From NCBI GenBank assembly GCA_019722365.1, contig JADFUC010001435.1:124001-188000 (forward strand): a stretch of DNA of 64,000 nucleotides. Reading direction: 5' to 3'. The notes under the pieces are model-generated. The model made no database searches. It was not told where the DNA came from and saw only the letters and a list, made by a program, of their open reading frames with translations. Below are positions 1 to 13,060 of the stretch, piece by piece. Source of the DNA: Lithospermum erythrorhizon (taxonomy: Eukaryota; Streptophyta; Magnoliopsida; Boraginales; Boraginaceae). The translations under genes and the position numbers were made by a program. The first letter of the stretch is position 1, and the number at the start of each line of letters is the position of its first letter.

Positions 1-225
1 CTCCAAGCGCCCAAAAAGCAGAGTATTAATTCGGTCGTGAGCAGTTCGAAAAAATTTCAATTTCTGTAAGCTTTTCATGGCGTTGGGCGTAAACTCCGTG
101 AACTCAAAATACTCATTTAAGCCCAATTTAAGCTTAAAACTTGTCAGTAGTCATCTGACAGCATTCAAAACTTGGCCGTCGATACACGACCATTTAGCTT
201 AGCCCGTATTGACCCCCCCTCTCAG
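1..225. other. Intergenic, nothing recognised
   Basis: No open frame or repeat that I recognise. The stretch ends at the terminal repeat of the hAT element that follows. Confidence 0.4.
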
Positions 226-2112
226 TAGTCGTGGCAAGCGAGCCAGGGCGGGCCGGGCAGCCCGCTAAGCAACGAGCCGTGCATGTTCGGCCGGGCCGAG
301 CCCGTTAGCGAGCCGGGCCGGGCCCGTCCGTTAAAATCTTGGGCCCTGTTCGGTTCGAGGCCCACTTTTAAAAGAGGCTGAGGCATGCGTGGCTCTGGAA
401 ATGGCTTGCCATTGGATGGATTATTGATTAGTTTAATAGTTTAGTCCAAAATTTTGACATGTGTGCAAAAATAAATGTGGTAGTAGGGAGGATTTGAGCA
501 TTTTGGCCTTCATACAAGTATAAGTGCTGACAGGTATGTGAGTTGATGATTTGTTAATATGTGTATGAAATGTACTCTCCAAGTTCTTTAGTTTAAAATA
601 ATATACGTATAATAAAAGCATAATATTCAATAATATATAGCTATAAAAATAATATATTATTTAACTCAAAACTTTAAAATATTATTCAACCAAGAATTTA
701 AGTTATTTAGTATTATGATATATTATTCTATCAAATAATACCAAACTCTAAGTTATTAATTTGAAGGAAAAAATCGATCAAATTGTTGAAATAGTTTTTA
801 ATATGTGTATAATAATAAATCAAATTATTAAGTTTCAAATAATATACATATGAATAAAAGCATAAGATTCAATAATATATTATCCTTTAAACAATAAAAC
901 ATATTTCTAATTAAAAATCATTTCAACGTATTGATAGTTAACTTAGATATGGTAATATTTAATATACTTTTTACCATTTGATATATTATCGCTTGATAAT
1001 AATCGAAATAATTCTCAAGCGTCGGTACCGATTCAATTAAGCGTTTTCTAGTTTGAATTAAGCGTGGTAACATTTGAATTAAGCGTGGTACGCGTTTAAC
1101 ACACAATTCTCAAAATTGTGATGGCGTGGTACCATTTGAATGGCGTGGTACGTTTCACTGCTTGTGTCAATTATGTTAACGTCATTTTAGTATTAAATTG
1201 AGTTATAAATAAATGTTAAGAGTATGAGCGACTATCTAAGTATGATAAAATAGAAGGTTTAATACTTTGGTTGATAGAATAATATATCATAATACTAAAT
1301 AAATTAGATTTGGTATTATTTAATATATTGATAGAATAATAAGTTTAGTATTATTTGATAGAATCTTATTACTTTATTTCATAGAATAATATATCATAAT
1401 ATTAAATAACTTAGATTTAATAAGTATAATATTTGCTTTTATTTATACGTATATTATTTGAAACTAAATCCTTGATTTATAATTAGCACATATTAACATG
1501 AATATTTACGTGAATCTGATATTATCATGAATATTTCTCTTTTAATAATTTAAATAGAATCATTTCAATTATTTCTTGAAGGATAATATATCAAATAAAG
1601 ATAATATATTAAATAATATCAAATTTAAGTTATCTATTAATATGTGAAATAGTTTTTTAATTAAAAATGTGTTGTATTATTTGAAAGATAATATATTATT
1701 GAGTCTTATGCTTTTATTTATATATTATTTTGAAATTAGATAACTTCGTTTATTATTATACACATATTAACAAAATTTAATTCAGCGTTGACTGGTTGAA
1801 AACATTAACTTCCAAAGGTCACAGGTTGAATCTCATTACTACCATATTTATTTTTTTGTGCAAATATTTCCAAGCCATTAGTAGATTAATATGAAGCGGT
1901 ACCGAGGTTAATAGAGAGCAAGGGAGCGCCAGCCGGCCATCGAATGGGTGAGCTCGAGCACGGGCGGAGGCGGGGCCGGGCCCCAAATCTTTAAACCCCC
2001 GGTCGTCCGGATTTTCTTAACGAGCAGGGGCCGTTAAATTGGGCACCGAGGCGAATCGAACCGGCGGTGGGCCGGGCTGAGCCAGCCGAGGCCCGATTCG
2101 TTAGCGCGTCTA
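226..2112. mobile_element. Non-autonomous hAT-type DNA transposon
   Basis: The left end reads TAGTCGTGGCAAGCGAG. The right end, on the other strand, reads TAGACGCGCTAACGAATCGG, so the two are imperfect terminal inverted repeats. Both ends carry GC-rich GGGCCGGGC-type subterminal blocks (about 240-330 and 1920-2100), while the interior is very AT-rich and codes for nothing. Around 1020-1160 the word GCGTGGTA recurs; the same word forms arrays inside the larger hAT element at 57151-60982, whose left end TAGACGTGGCAAACGAATCG is nearly the same. I infer that this is a deletion derivative of that family. The flanking 8-mers (CCTCTCAG and CTACCGAG) match only partly, so the target duplication is decayed or the end is off by a few bases. 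Confidence 0.7.
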
Positions 2113-3541
2113 CTACCGAGGGCAATGCCCATATACTCCGTATTCATTTTTCCTCGTTTTCAAAAGCAGATTCGATGAGGGTGTAGCATGTGAGTTACGG
2201 TCTTTCGCTCTATCTCTCGACTCACAGTCTCTTCTGCCAATGCTTCGTCATTTCGGAATCCCGATTGAAACGCAGCCAAAAGTCTAAAATTTAAAATCCA
2301 ACTAAGAAAATTTCAAAATATCGGATTATCAATATTTTCCCACAAAAATCTCAATTTTTCCACCCAGCGTAAATCAAGATTAATCTTTAAATATGATGCA
2401 TGTACAGGATAGATGCCAGAAGAATTGAAATATCTGAGAATGGAATTGAACGGCTTACAAATTGAAGAACGCAACAATTAGAATTTGGGATATTAATCAA
2501 GTTTTGGGTTTAATTGTTCAATTTCAATTATGTTTTGAAATACATATTTCAATTATGTTTTGGATATTAAGATTTGAGATACATATTTCCAATTATGTTT
2601 CATTTGGGATTTTAATTTGATGTTTTTCAATTACCGGGCAAAATTTGTTAAAACGAGTTCGCAAGCAGTTAGATTGTTCGCCGGCCGGTAAACCTAAGGT
2701 TAAAATTGTTCACCGAGAGCGAGCTGAAGCTTGAGGATATTCGGTCTGTTACAAGCTCGTTTGCAGCCCCTACTTGTAAATAGATGAATCTTGCTCATTC
2801 GTCTCATATTCTAGCAAAACTTGCTTCTGCAAACAAGACCAAAAGAGATAAACTTGCTGCAAACAAGACCAAAAACAAAGAACAAATATTTGAGGTATAT
2901 CGTTTATCTTGCATGAAGTTTTCATAAACTCAAATGACAAAACAATTATAAACTAAGACTCATGTTTATAGGTATATCATTCTTTTTCTAAAAAAACTCA
3001 ATAGTAGGTGAACCAATGTAGTAAAAAACAAAACCAAAAGGGAATATTATTTAATGCAACATAAATAAAGATTTATAATATATTATCACCACATATCAGG
3101 TTGTTTACATGTTAAGCTAATATATTTACTAATTTTGATAAATTAGATGAAATCATGTTATTGAACTTGTATTATAAAATTCTTTCCATTATATGTGATT
3201 TGTCTAATGTATTATATAATATATGAATGAAAATATTAACCAATATTTGACTTACACTCATGAAATGGGCATGCCACTTAGCTAACTAGAATAATAACCA
3301 AAACAAAATGAGTTTGAATAAAAGATAAGATTTAGTTTGCCATAATAAATGAGATAGAATGACTATATATACTAGTTTTCCACCTTCACAACCATTATTT
3401 ATATATTGAATGTATCACGGATGTAAATGAATATGGTAGTAAAAAAGATATGGCGAAAAATAGCAAAATTACGATCCTAACAACATTAAAATCCTCCCAA
3501 ATCCTTAAGTTCATAATGAAATATTGAACAGATAAATATAA
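2113..3541. other. Intergenic; a stray hAT-type end near 2772
   Basis: AT-rich with no credible gene. At 2753-2772 the sequence ends AGCTCGTTTGCAGCCCCTA, the usual right end of a hAT family starting TAGGGGCTGCAAACGAGC. I could not find the partner left end. The rest shows nothing I can name. Confidence 0.35.
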
Positions 3542-4500
3542 TGAAAATATTGAATCGATCGATAACCAAATTAATAAACACCAACGATCGAGACACTTGG
3601 TTGCACGAAACCAACAAAAATAACTACGACAAGAAAAATAAAACAACACACAAGATTGTTTGCCCAGTTCGGTGCCAATGTAGCACCTACGTCTGGGGGG
3701 CTGCCTGCCCTAGGAAGGATTTCACTAATACTTGAAGTAATTACAAGTAGGGACTTATACAAACGCTCCACGTTTCTCGACGCCCTAACTAACCTTCAAT
3801 TACAAGTTTCTAAGACTAGGATCCACCTATCTTTTCCCTCCTTGTCACACACTCTCCCAGTGTGGACTTACAAGAATTACACCAATATACTCTATCAAAG
3901 ATATGACATGTTAATGTAGCATACGTACATTAGTTAGTAGTTTATAGAGACAACTACTAACACAACTAACCTACTGTGACTTATTAACTGCCAGAACTTG
4001 CACTTTTTAGAATAAGTTCTTTTATGAATAATAAAAGCCGCACCTTTTCTTGTGAAAAGCCGATAATATATATACACATGGATTAGGTGATAAGGATGGA
4101 AACTCCTTGTAGCGAATCTACGTTTCCACTTAACACGAGATCTTTCGGGATTTCATACAAGCTTTTGCCAAACATATAGAGGCGTGAGATCTTCGAGAAA
4201 TCTTCAATCAATATCTTAGAACCCTTCTTATCTTGGACTCACGTAACAATCACGTCTCCCCCTTAATGCATAATTCTGCAAAACAATTTATGAGAAAATT
4301 ATGGCAGGAACCAATAAACAGTTTTATACAAGCGACTCTAATTTACAAGCAGGCTGACCCCTACTTTTTATAACGCCGCCGGCGTCATCGGTTATAGCGG
4401 TTGAGATTACGTCGGAAAAAACTTTCACCCAAATTCGCCCATTAACAAACTCCCATTTGGGTAAGTTTTTTCATGACAAATGCATCTTATCCAATGAAGT
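3542..4500 (-). repeat. 3' LTR of the Sirevirus-like element
   Basis: It shares long blocks with 11846-12710, for example CTTGAAGTAATTACAAGTAG, TTACAAGTTTCTAAGACTAG, ACATTAGTTAGTAGTTTATA and the GTGATAAGGATGGAAAC block, all in the same order. On the plus strand it starts TGAAAATATTGAATCG, so the sense LTR ends in CA. The right border is uncertain and may reach about 4670. Relative to the other LTR it has an extra stretch near 3600-3660. Confidence 0.75.
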
Positions 4501-4899
4501 CGAGGAAATGGCCGAAATAGCGAGCGAGATAAAATAAAGACCCCGATTGTGAAATAAACATAACCATAGTCACCCGTTATCGATTGTCGGCGGTAGTGGA
4601 CACAAGCAAAAATACTATCGAGGTAAAACATAAATCAAAACAACTATAAAATTATAAAAAACCATACTCCCCATTTATGCAAGGAAAAAGCATGGCCAAG
4701 CTACACATGGGATGGAGATGGACGAGATTAACCATGAGAGCCCTCGGCATCGAGGTATTCATCATTACCTTCTACGCACCCGCAAACTTCAATCGAAAAA
4801 CGGCATTCGAGGCCGGATGTAGTGCTTGGTCAGCCGGTGGTCTTTTACATTGTAACAGCGGGTGGGGCAGAATACGCCCCAGCGGTGGGCGGAGCATCA

Positions 4900-6470
4900 A
4901 TCTACCGGCTGCTTTCTTGAACTTTGAATTTCTTCCTTGACCTTTTGCGCTTTCGGCTTCCAAGATATTGATGAGGAGGAAGCGGCTTCACTAAAATATC
5001 CACTTTCATGAGTTTGTCGGCTGATAAATCAAGGGCTTGACATCGCTCAGCACGTCTTCGGTTGAATAAGCTGAGTTGTTGCGGCCGGTATCCAGCGGTC
5101 GTACTAGGGAATCGATAGGCTTTAAGGAGGTGGAATGAGACTTCCATGGTCAGCTACTTGGTCATGTATGAGTTGACCCGATGTTGGTGATGTTGACAGC
5201 GCGTCTGATCTTTCTCCCCATGAGATGTGAAACATTTGTGTTATTGGAGCCAGGTACAAGGCAGGTTAGTGCAGCTTTGTGAAGTACAGAATACTTGAGG
5301 CGAGGAAGATCTGACGGTGTTCAATGCGCAGCCAGCTTTATCCATGGTATTTCCAGTCAGCTCCCCTATGATTTCTGAGAGTTTGAGAGAGTATCCAGTG
5401 GTTGGAGAATCAGACCTCCCAAAGTAATTGTTAAAGACATGAAGTGAAAGCAAAGATGTGTCTACAAGTATCAACTTTTGATATGCGCATGACGGGATTA
5501 TCGGTATCATGAAGACGGCGCACAAATTCTCGACTAACCTGCTCCACAGCCTGCTGGCACAATCCATCAACTCCAGAATTCCAGCCTTTTGCAGGATGTC
5601 AATGTAAGTCTTGGTATGCTTGATGGTAGATTCTGATAGTGATCTTTCAGGTAGAATCTTCCTACCACAAATGATATTCCATCTTGCCTTACGAGGTAAG
5701 GTCGAAGCACGGCTCCTCGAGTGCATCGCCGCATTATGAGCTACTCTCTGGGCACCTATTTAGTTACGTCATCATTCTCCTTGATTTTCCCTTCGATTCT
5801 CTTTTGGAGATCCGAAAATATGAATCGTCCTCAGCGCCGAGAACTAAAATTAAATTCACGAGAATAATTTTTTCCTTACCAAATTAACCTAGAGCGCTCT
5901 AAATCGTCCTTTTTAACTTTCTTGTTTTCATGCTCCCCACTGCGCCGCCAGCCTTGCCGCTGCTTGGCGGCCTTCTTAACCTGCTTGACTTCTCCGGCTA
6001 CGCTCCGGGTCTATTTACATGTTCGTTGTACCGCTTCTTGTAACCTCGCTGCGGTAGAAATAGAGGCTCACAGTCGTCTTTTTCTCCCAGTACACGCATA
6101 CCAGCAACAAACACCACATCCTCACGTAAATAACATCCATTTTGACCCCTAGGCATGTGATTCCCGAACCTTTAGACACTTCTCTTGTATTATGCTCTAG
6201 TGGTCGACTAGGTATACCCTTTTCTTAACCTCACTCTTTTTAGAACACTTATTAGCCCCACTTAGTTAATTTATCAGCATCAAGTTGTCCTTTCTTGGCT
6301 TTTCTCAGTCCATCAAGAATATTAGCAACGGCCACATCCTCATCTCGATCGTCCACTTCGTCCCGGGGGTTCGGTACCCACTGTAGAAACAAGTGTTCTC
6401 TCAGCAATTGGAGTAACACCTCATTGTCCTTTATAGTACCCCCTTGACCGACCACCGCCCTTCTCTACAC
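4900..6470 (-). pseudogene. Env-like region (plant putative transposon-protein domain), broken
   Basis: Minus-strand frames here carry features of the env-like third frame of Sireviruses, which belongs to the family often labelled putative plant transposon protein. The best piece is 5241-5726, with the landmarks LVDTSLLSLHVFNNYFG and ELTGNTM. A basic tail with KRKRSRKKFK lies at 4902-5147, and an acidic piece with PRDEVDDRDEDVA at 6252-6455 is probably the N-terminal part. The frames are joined only through frameshifts, so no full-length product is possible. The function of this frame is unknown even in intact elements. Confidence 0.6.
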
Positions 6471-7129
6471 TAGGTTTTTTAATACAACTACCGGCATGTG
6501 TAACGAGGAAGCCGGGTTAGGATTTTTAACATTACGTTGAGTAGTCGAGTTGCGACAGGCCATTAACTTCGCTTCGAAGGTTGAAATTAGGGTGGCACCC
6601 CAAATGCCATGACTTGAATTTTGGTATGGTACATTTCGAGTTAAACATTGGCATTACCCTCTTCCTACGGCTCCGGGTGGAGGGAATGGAGAGGCCGGCC
6701 GCCTCGGAGGAGTTCCACCAGTTGACTAGAATGTTCTTTGATTTGGAGCCTTTTGTGATAGATGCTTTAAAATGTCAGGAGTTTGCTTCCCGTGGGTTCC
6801 TTGGAGAAAGAAATAGAGAAGATAGAAATTTTTTTTAAGTGATTTGGAGGAATATTAGAGTCACGAAGAGAATTCTAAGAGAAAAATATTTTTGAGTGAT
6901 ATCGTATGATAACTTCTTTCAAGCCAATAACAAGTAGAGGGAGAGAGAGAAGAACTGCAAGTCACACCACGTTGTCTGAGCACATTCCACGATGTGTCCT
7001 TAAATAACTTCTTTTTGATAACCGCCGTAATCACTTTTGTAACCGTTGAGCCGAAGTACTTCCAATTGTTATAACACTTGGCTCCTCCAGGTGTGTTATA
7101 ACCTTTCCTTAGTTGCTATTTATCAAAAG

Positions 7130-9980
7130 TGCATAGACCAAGAGCAACCCTCAAATACTCGAACTGATTGACATCCAACCCCTTTGTAAAAATATTAGCA
7201 AGCTGCTTCTCATAATTAAGCATGTTCGAACGACTTGTTTTATCTTATACCGACTTCTGCTTGTAGTGATGTCTGATGTCAATATGTTTTGTTCTACTGT
7301 GCTGCATTGGATTCTTTGATATACAAATAGCACTCTTGTTGTCACAGTAGAGTGTCATAACTCCTAGATTGACACCATATTCCTCCAACATTTCCTTCGT
7401 CAAAATAGTTGGTCACGAGGGGAGCTGCTTCAGTATGATATACTCTGCTTACGATTGAGAGGGGAGAGCCAGAGTTTTGTTCCCCTCTTGAACGAGACAG
7501 TTATTCCCTAAACAACCTCCGGATGCTTTTCTGTCTTTAGAATTTCCTGCCCAATCTGCATCACTATATCCAACCAAGGTATTGTTAGTGTCAAAAGAAT
7601 AAAGTAGACCATAATTCATAGTACCGTGGACATATTTGATAATTCTCTTGACCAAATTCAAATGGCTCTCCTTGGGATCAACTTGAAACCTTGCATACAC
7701 ACTATGTGAATGGCGATACTCGAGGTCTTGGTTGTCGAATGGTTAGCTCTATCATGCTCTGGCATTTACTAATATCCACATAAATGCCGCGCCAAATCCT
7801 TAGTGATCTTGACATGAGTGGCCAAAGCGTTCTCTTTGAGCCCAGCGGTTTCAATCAAACTTCTTGACGGGTTCTTTGCATATTTGGATTGAGTGATGAA
7901 GATGGTTTCCTTCGTTTGATTTATTTGAATCCCAAGAAAGTACTTGAGTTCTCCAACTATGCTCATCTCGAACTCACCCTCCGTTTGTTGAACAAATTGT
8001 TTTACCAACTGGTCTGACACTCCACCAAATACTATATGATCCACATATATATGGGCGACCATCATCTTCAAAACCTCTCTTCTTATAAATAAGGTGTTAT
8101 CAACACTTCTCGACACCAATAACCTTTCTTCGGGGAGAAAATGGTTAGTCTTTTCGTACCAGCTCTAGGAGCTTGTTTGGCTCACTCTGGGGGCATTCTT
8201 TAAGCTTGTATACATGTTCGGGATGAGAGTCCTATGAACGCTTTGGTTGCTCTGCGTATGCTTCACTCTTGAATATTCGAGAGCGTCTTGACATCCATTT
8301 GGTAGGATTTGAATTTCAAGGGACAAGCCGGTGCAGTAGAGATCGTGGCTTGAGTCGCTTGTGGGGCAAATGTTTCTTCAAAATCGACTCCTTCTACTTG
8401 GGTATACCCCTGTGCAACAAGCCTTGCTTTGTTCCTGATTACATTGCCATGTTCATCAGACTTATTCTTGAAAATCCACTTAGTGCCAATGACATTGTGA
8501 TTTGCGGAGTCGTGGAGCTGCTCCCATTACATGTCATTCCTTTCAAACTGAAGTAGCTCCTCTTGCATTGCACTTATCCAGCATTCATCAAGTAAGGCTG
8601 CTTTAACATCTTTGGGTTCAATCTTAGACACAAGACATGCTTCAGCAAATAACCACGCCATGCTACGTAGTCAGCTTCGGTAATTAACTGCGGTGGTTCT
8701 CCGCCTTTCTAAGTTGACCCGATAATATTTGTCAAGCTGGATGATTCTTTTGTATTACAGTTCTTGGTTCAATGCTACGTAATGGCAGGTTGGTATATCC
8801 GATTGACCTTACCTCCACTGCGACATGTTACTATTGTCAGTGACAATTGGTATCCGCATGATCTTCGGTCTACGGATCGGTGATCATCTTGCTTTATATT
8901 AAATCAGCAACTTTGACATTGATTGACTCCATTATGATTTGTGTCCTCTTGTTGTACACCCTGAAGCTCTCTTAAATTCTGGAGTAACCTAAAGATCCCC
9001 TTCTTCTCCCTTTACATCAAACTTTTTGCACACGTTCGCGATTAGAAGCAAGTATGTAAGCAAGCAGTACCAAATATGAAAATATTATGTAGTGTTGTTT
9101 ATCACGGCCTTGAGTAATCGGTTGTGAATTTGACATGCGGTATTAGCAGTACACTTGAGAATTTTAGAGGTACCTTCTTGGCATGCAACATTACTCTGGC
9201 CATTTCTTGAATGGTCCTATTTTCCTTTCCGCGATCACCATTTCTTTGAGGAAGTGATAGGTGCTGAGAACTCATGTTTGATTCCTTCTTGCTTGCAGTA
9301 ATCATCAAACTTGATATTTTCAAACTCCTTCCCATGATCACTCCTGATTCTGATGATAGGAAGAGCCTTCTCTCTCTGGATCTGTGTGGCTAAGTTCTTG
9401 AACACATCAAATGCATCTGACTTTTCCCGAAGGAACTCAACCCACGTATACCTGGAGTAGTCATCCACACACACATAAATGTACTTCTTCCCAGCAATGC
9501 TATCCCATGAGCGTACATGAATCCATATGTAACAATTCAAGAATTACAATGATCACTTTAACTGCTTGTTGGTGTGACACTCGTAATGCATTTTCCCTTT
9601 GGCGGTCTCCTTGTCTTCTCCTTCAATTGTGGTAATCACTTCACTTTACATTTTTGCTTATTAGTTCTTGAAAGATTCACGAGGAAATTTGTGTGTCCCA
9701 ACTTCCTGTGCCAGATAGTTGCATCATCACTATGTTTGATAGTCATGGCCTTTTGAGTCTTCTGAAATTCAAAAGATGCTCCGGTCGTCGAGGATCTTGT
9801 TCCTTGCATAATTTTGCTGTCTCCAGTGCTCACCATGCATGTATCCTTCTTTGAAGACAGCCTCCGTTCCTTCATCGCGAGTTGACTAATGCTAATCGAT
9901 TGATTGTCAACCCATCAACCAATAACCCTCTTGCGGATTTGGCGATCCTCCCGACCTTGAGGGGTTCTTTCTTTCACGTG
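7130..9980 (-). pseudogene. Ty1/copia pol: integrase, reverse transcriptase, RNase H (broken)
   Basis: In sense order the minus strand shows: the GAG-pre-integrase motif IWHRKLGH (about 9690-9720); the integrase core with VDDYSRYTWVEFL and RSDHGKEFEN (about 9340-9480), then a frameshift before NGDRGKENRT (about 9220); the reverse transcriptase end with IYVDHIVFGG and GELKYFLGIQ (about 7920-8060); and RNase H with VGYSDADWAGNSKDRKASGG (about 7520-7610). The polymerase box should read YVDD; here the second aspartate is histidine, so the enzyme would be dead even without the frameshifts. The copia order (integrase before reverse transcriptase) is clear. Confidence 0.88.
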
Positions 9981-10199
9981 ATTTTGCCTTTAGCTCCTCC
10001 GCCAAACGTCACATAGTTGCCACTCAATTCCTTGATGTTTGTCAGATTAGACTTTTTTCCGGTCATGTGCCTAGAACATCCACTGTCGAAGTACCATCCT
10101 TCACATGTGGTGGCTTTAAGAGAGGTGAAAACAACATGACTTCTGATAGTCTTTTACGGACCCGTTCTTTTTTCTTGGTAAGAGTTTATCTATTTAGAT

Positions 10200-11785
10200 C
10201 TACTTTTCCATAGAGTTTATAACAGTACGGAGTAATATGCCCTTTCTTTCCACAATTATGACACCTCCACCGAATATTCCTCATTCTTTCCTTCTCGGCT
10301 TGATTGATAGGAGCTCTCCTTGGCCGGATACAAATTTCATGATCCGCTTCCCTCTTGTTGTTTTTGTAATTTTAGAAGGTGGATGCTCAATTCGGTTAAT
10401 ATCTTTCCCTCTATTTTCCTTTTCGAAATTTCATCAAGAATATTTGTCTTTGAGTTCATCATGCTTTGATACCTTTGGTCATGTATTACGACACTTTCCT
10501 CCCAAAGCTCCTATAACTTTCTGATACCGCTCACAGTTCTAAGCAACTACGGTATTTGCTTTTCAATAGCTCCTTTTACGACACCTTCTTTTTGATGATG
10601 TAAGCCTTAGCTAGTTTGACCATTTGTTGTATACCATTTGATAATTGTGATTAGTTAACTGCATTTGTTACCTCTTCCTCGTCTTCATTGCTCGGTCATG
10701 GATTACATTAGCCAACAAGCGGTGTAATGATTCTCCTCGGCGACAAGCTGCGATAAATGCCACGAAGTTGCTTACGTTACTCTACGTATCCTCACTTTTC
10801 TTTATGCGAGTTCCTCATCTGGCGAGTGCGTGGAGTAGCTAGCTTTTTTGTACCTTCTTGACATAGTGGAAAATGAACTTGAATGTGACCAAATCCCTCA
10901 CATTCACACCTTTGTATGCTTTTGCCCTTACTTTGTAGAGGCCCTTTATTTCCCGACTCATACACCACGCTGAATTTTCTTCGATTGTCAAACCGACGAT
11001 CCTTTGCGTTTTGTCATGTCGTATATATGATTTCTTATTGAACCTCTTCATGGTTTTGTTAAATTTTTTTAGCAAGAAGGCTCATGGTTTTGACTAGATG
11101 CTTATTGCTTCTCGTAACCTTTGTAACTAGCATTCGGGCTTGACTCGCTTTCTTTTTGTTCCCGTTTTGAATCCAGTTTCATTTCAAATGTGGTGAGATT
11201 TCCAATCAATTCATCCAACCTCATGTTGCTTAAATCTTGGGCTTCTTCAATGGCAGTGACTTTGTTCTCGAATTTCTTATGGAGAGATCTCAGGACCTTC
11301 CGCACTTGTTTTTCATTAGTCATGGGTTCTCCTAGTGCAAAGGACTCATTGCCCTTATCATTGAACCGATTATAGTGATGTCGTCTCTTCTTCTCCTCTT
11401 AGCGGTTCCCACCGTTGTTAATTGTTGTAACTTGGACATACGAACCTTGGGAGTTCGCCCCGTGGCGGTTTATAATATTTCGAAGCCCCATGACAGGTAC
11501 ATTGCTAATCATTTTGAAGACATTGAGTCACACCATTGGGTAGATGATTTGTCGTTTTCCGGTGTAAAGTTCATCTTACGCGAGGAGTCAATCAACCTCG
11601 ATTTGATCACGGTAACTTCTCCCTTAACAAGAGCAGGTGGGATGTGTCCCGTCCGTAGAGCAGATTTCAAGTCCTCGAGGAGTCTCACGGATTTGAAGAG
11701 AGCCGTCTACGAGCCTTTGATAAGGGAACAGTTACTTCCATCCCGACTTGGGGGGGACAGAGATAGAACCTCCTTCTGATTTGCT
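10200..11785 (-). pseudogene. Ty1/copia gag with zinc knuckle (broken)
   Basis: The clearest stretch is about 11102-11370 on the minus strand: NESFALGEPMTNEKQVRKVL followed by AQDLSNMRLDELIGNLTTFE, the signature of the UBN2 gag domain of Sireviruses. Closer to pol, around 10210-10262, a CCHC zinc knuckle reads CHNCGKKGHITPYC (C-X2-C-X4-H-X4-C). Near 11750-11780 a gag N-terminus like EGGSISVPP can be seen, directly after the leader. Stops and frameshifts separate these pieces. Gag would package element RNA into virus-like particles in the cytoplasm; this copy cannot make it. Confidence 0.82.
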
Positions 11786-11845
11786 TCCGTTGATTCATTT
11801 GGATCTCATACGTATGATAGGAGTGCCCATTTCACGATCTGCGAT

Positions 11846-12710
11846 TGAAAAAGTGAATCGGTCAGTATAACCAAGTATTAGCAGCGATCGAGAATGACTT
11901 GGTTCTTGATTCGGTGCGATGTAGCCTTTGTAATACGGGGAATTTGTGTGCCCTAGGAAGGGTTTCACTAATGCTTGAAGTAATTACAAGTAGGGACTTA
12001 TACAAGCGGCTCACGTTTATTTCCTTCTAGCCAACGCTTAGGTTACAAGTTTCTAAGACTAGGATCCACTGTCTTTTATCGCTTCGCTTTGTCATGTATT
12101 TCTTGGGTGTTGACTACAATTAATACGCAACAATATGCTCTATCAAAAGTATGATATAACAATAGTATATAACACCGTACATTAGTTAGTAGTTTATAGA
12201 GACAACTACTAACACAAGCCCAACCCTACACAACAATTCTTCGCGCCGAGCTTGCACTTTTAGAATAAGTTAACATTGAATAATAATAAAAGCCGCCTTT
12301 TTCTTGTGCAAGCCAATAATATATATACATATATTAGAGTGATAAGGATGGAAACTTCCTTGTAAGCAGAGCTCACACTACCGTTTCCATAACGCGAGAT
12401 CTTCCGGATCTCGCCTGGCTACCAAACATATAGACGTGAGATCTTCCAAATCTTCAATCAATATCTTGACATATCTTGGTACCGTGTAACGATGAGATCT
12501 CATAATGCCGCAATTCACCAAAGCAATTTAACAGAAAAATTATGGCAAGACCCAATAATTAGTTTTATCGCCGCGACTACACTTTGCAAACAAGCGGCCC
12601 TCTTGTTATAACATGCGGCGTCGTCGATTATAACCCGATTGCTACATCGGAAAAACTTCACCCAACTTCATACATTAACACATAACAAAATGTATCATTT
12701 GTAATAATAG
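11846..12710 (-). repeat. 5' LTR of the Sirevirus-like element
   Basis: Counterpart of 3542-4500, matched block by block. Just outside it on the left (about 11830-11845) the minus strand reads CAATCGCAGATCGTGA, which could be a worn primer-binding site for initiator methionine tRNA, but the match is too weak to be sure. The right border is not sharp. Confidence 0.72.
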
Positions 12711-12888
12711 CTTGTAACGATTAATAACATTTCACTCTTAAATGGTCTAAAATCATTTTATAACGACATGTAACAAACTCATGAGTTTGGTTTGCTCCAC
12801 ACTTCCACGCTCCTACCAAAGGATATTAAACGTTTAATTTGATTATGCTTCTTTCAGTAAAAACTTAACAGACCACAAAAAAGGCCGC

Positions 12889-13060
12889 CTTGTGGCTTGG
12901 CTAATGACATCCGTCTCGAGCCTCCAAATTAACGGGTGATGAGTTCGATGCCAATGGAGACATGTTTCTACTTACTTGTAATAATTATCTGATCGGCGTG
13001 TTGTAATAATTAGCGAAATGCCAGTTTGTAATCTTATCATAAATTGTATCTTTCTTTGAA
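12889..13060 (+). mobile_element. Possible tRNA-derived SINE
   Basis: It starts GGCCGCCTTGTGGCTTGG and has a B-box-like GAGTTCGATGCC at about 12949-12960, placed roughly 45 bases after an A-box-like TGGCTTGGCTAATGA. The length and layout fit a short Pol III-derived retroelement. No target duplication was found, so this is tentative. Confidence 0.4.

Larger units (their letters stand above)
3542..12800 (-). mobile_element. Ty1/copia retrotransposon, Sirevirus-like, decayed
   Basis: Two diverged direct repeats (about 3542-4500 and 11846-12710) bracket, on the minus strand, gag, a zinc knuckle, integrase, reverse transcriptase, RNase H and then an env-like region. Integrase before reverse transcriptase is the Ty1/copia order, and an extra env-like frame between pol and the 3' LTR is a known mark of plant Sireviruses. 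Every domain is broken by frameshifts or stops, and the LTRs differ widely, so the insertion is old and not autonomous. Outer borders are approximate (tens of bases on the left, over 100 on the right), because the LTRs become unalignable by eye. Confidence 0.85.

Noticed and set aside
11375..11779. 134-codon plus-strand open frame
   Set aside because: It is the complement of the gag region of the minus-strand Sirevirus-like element.
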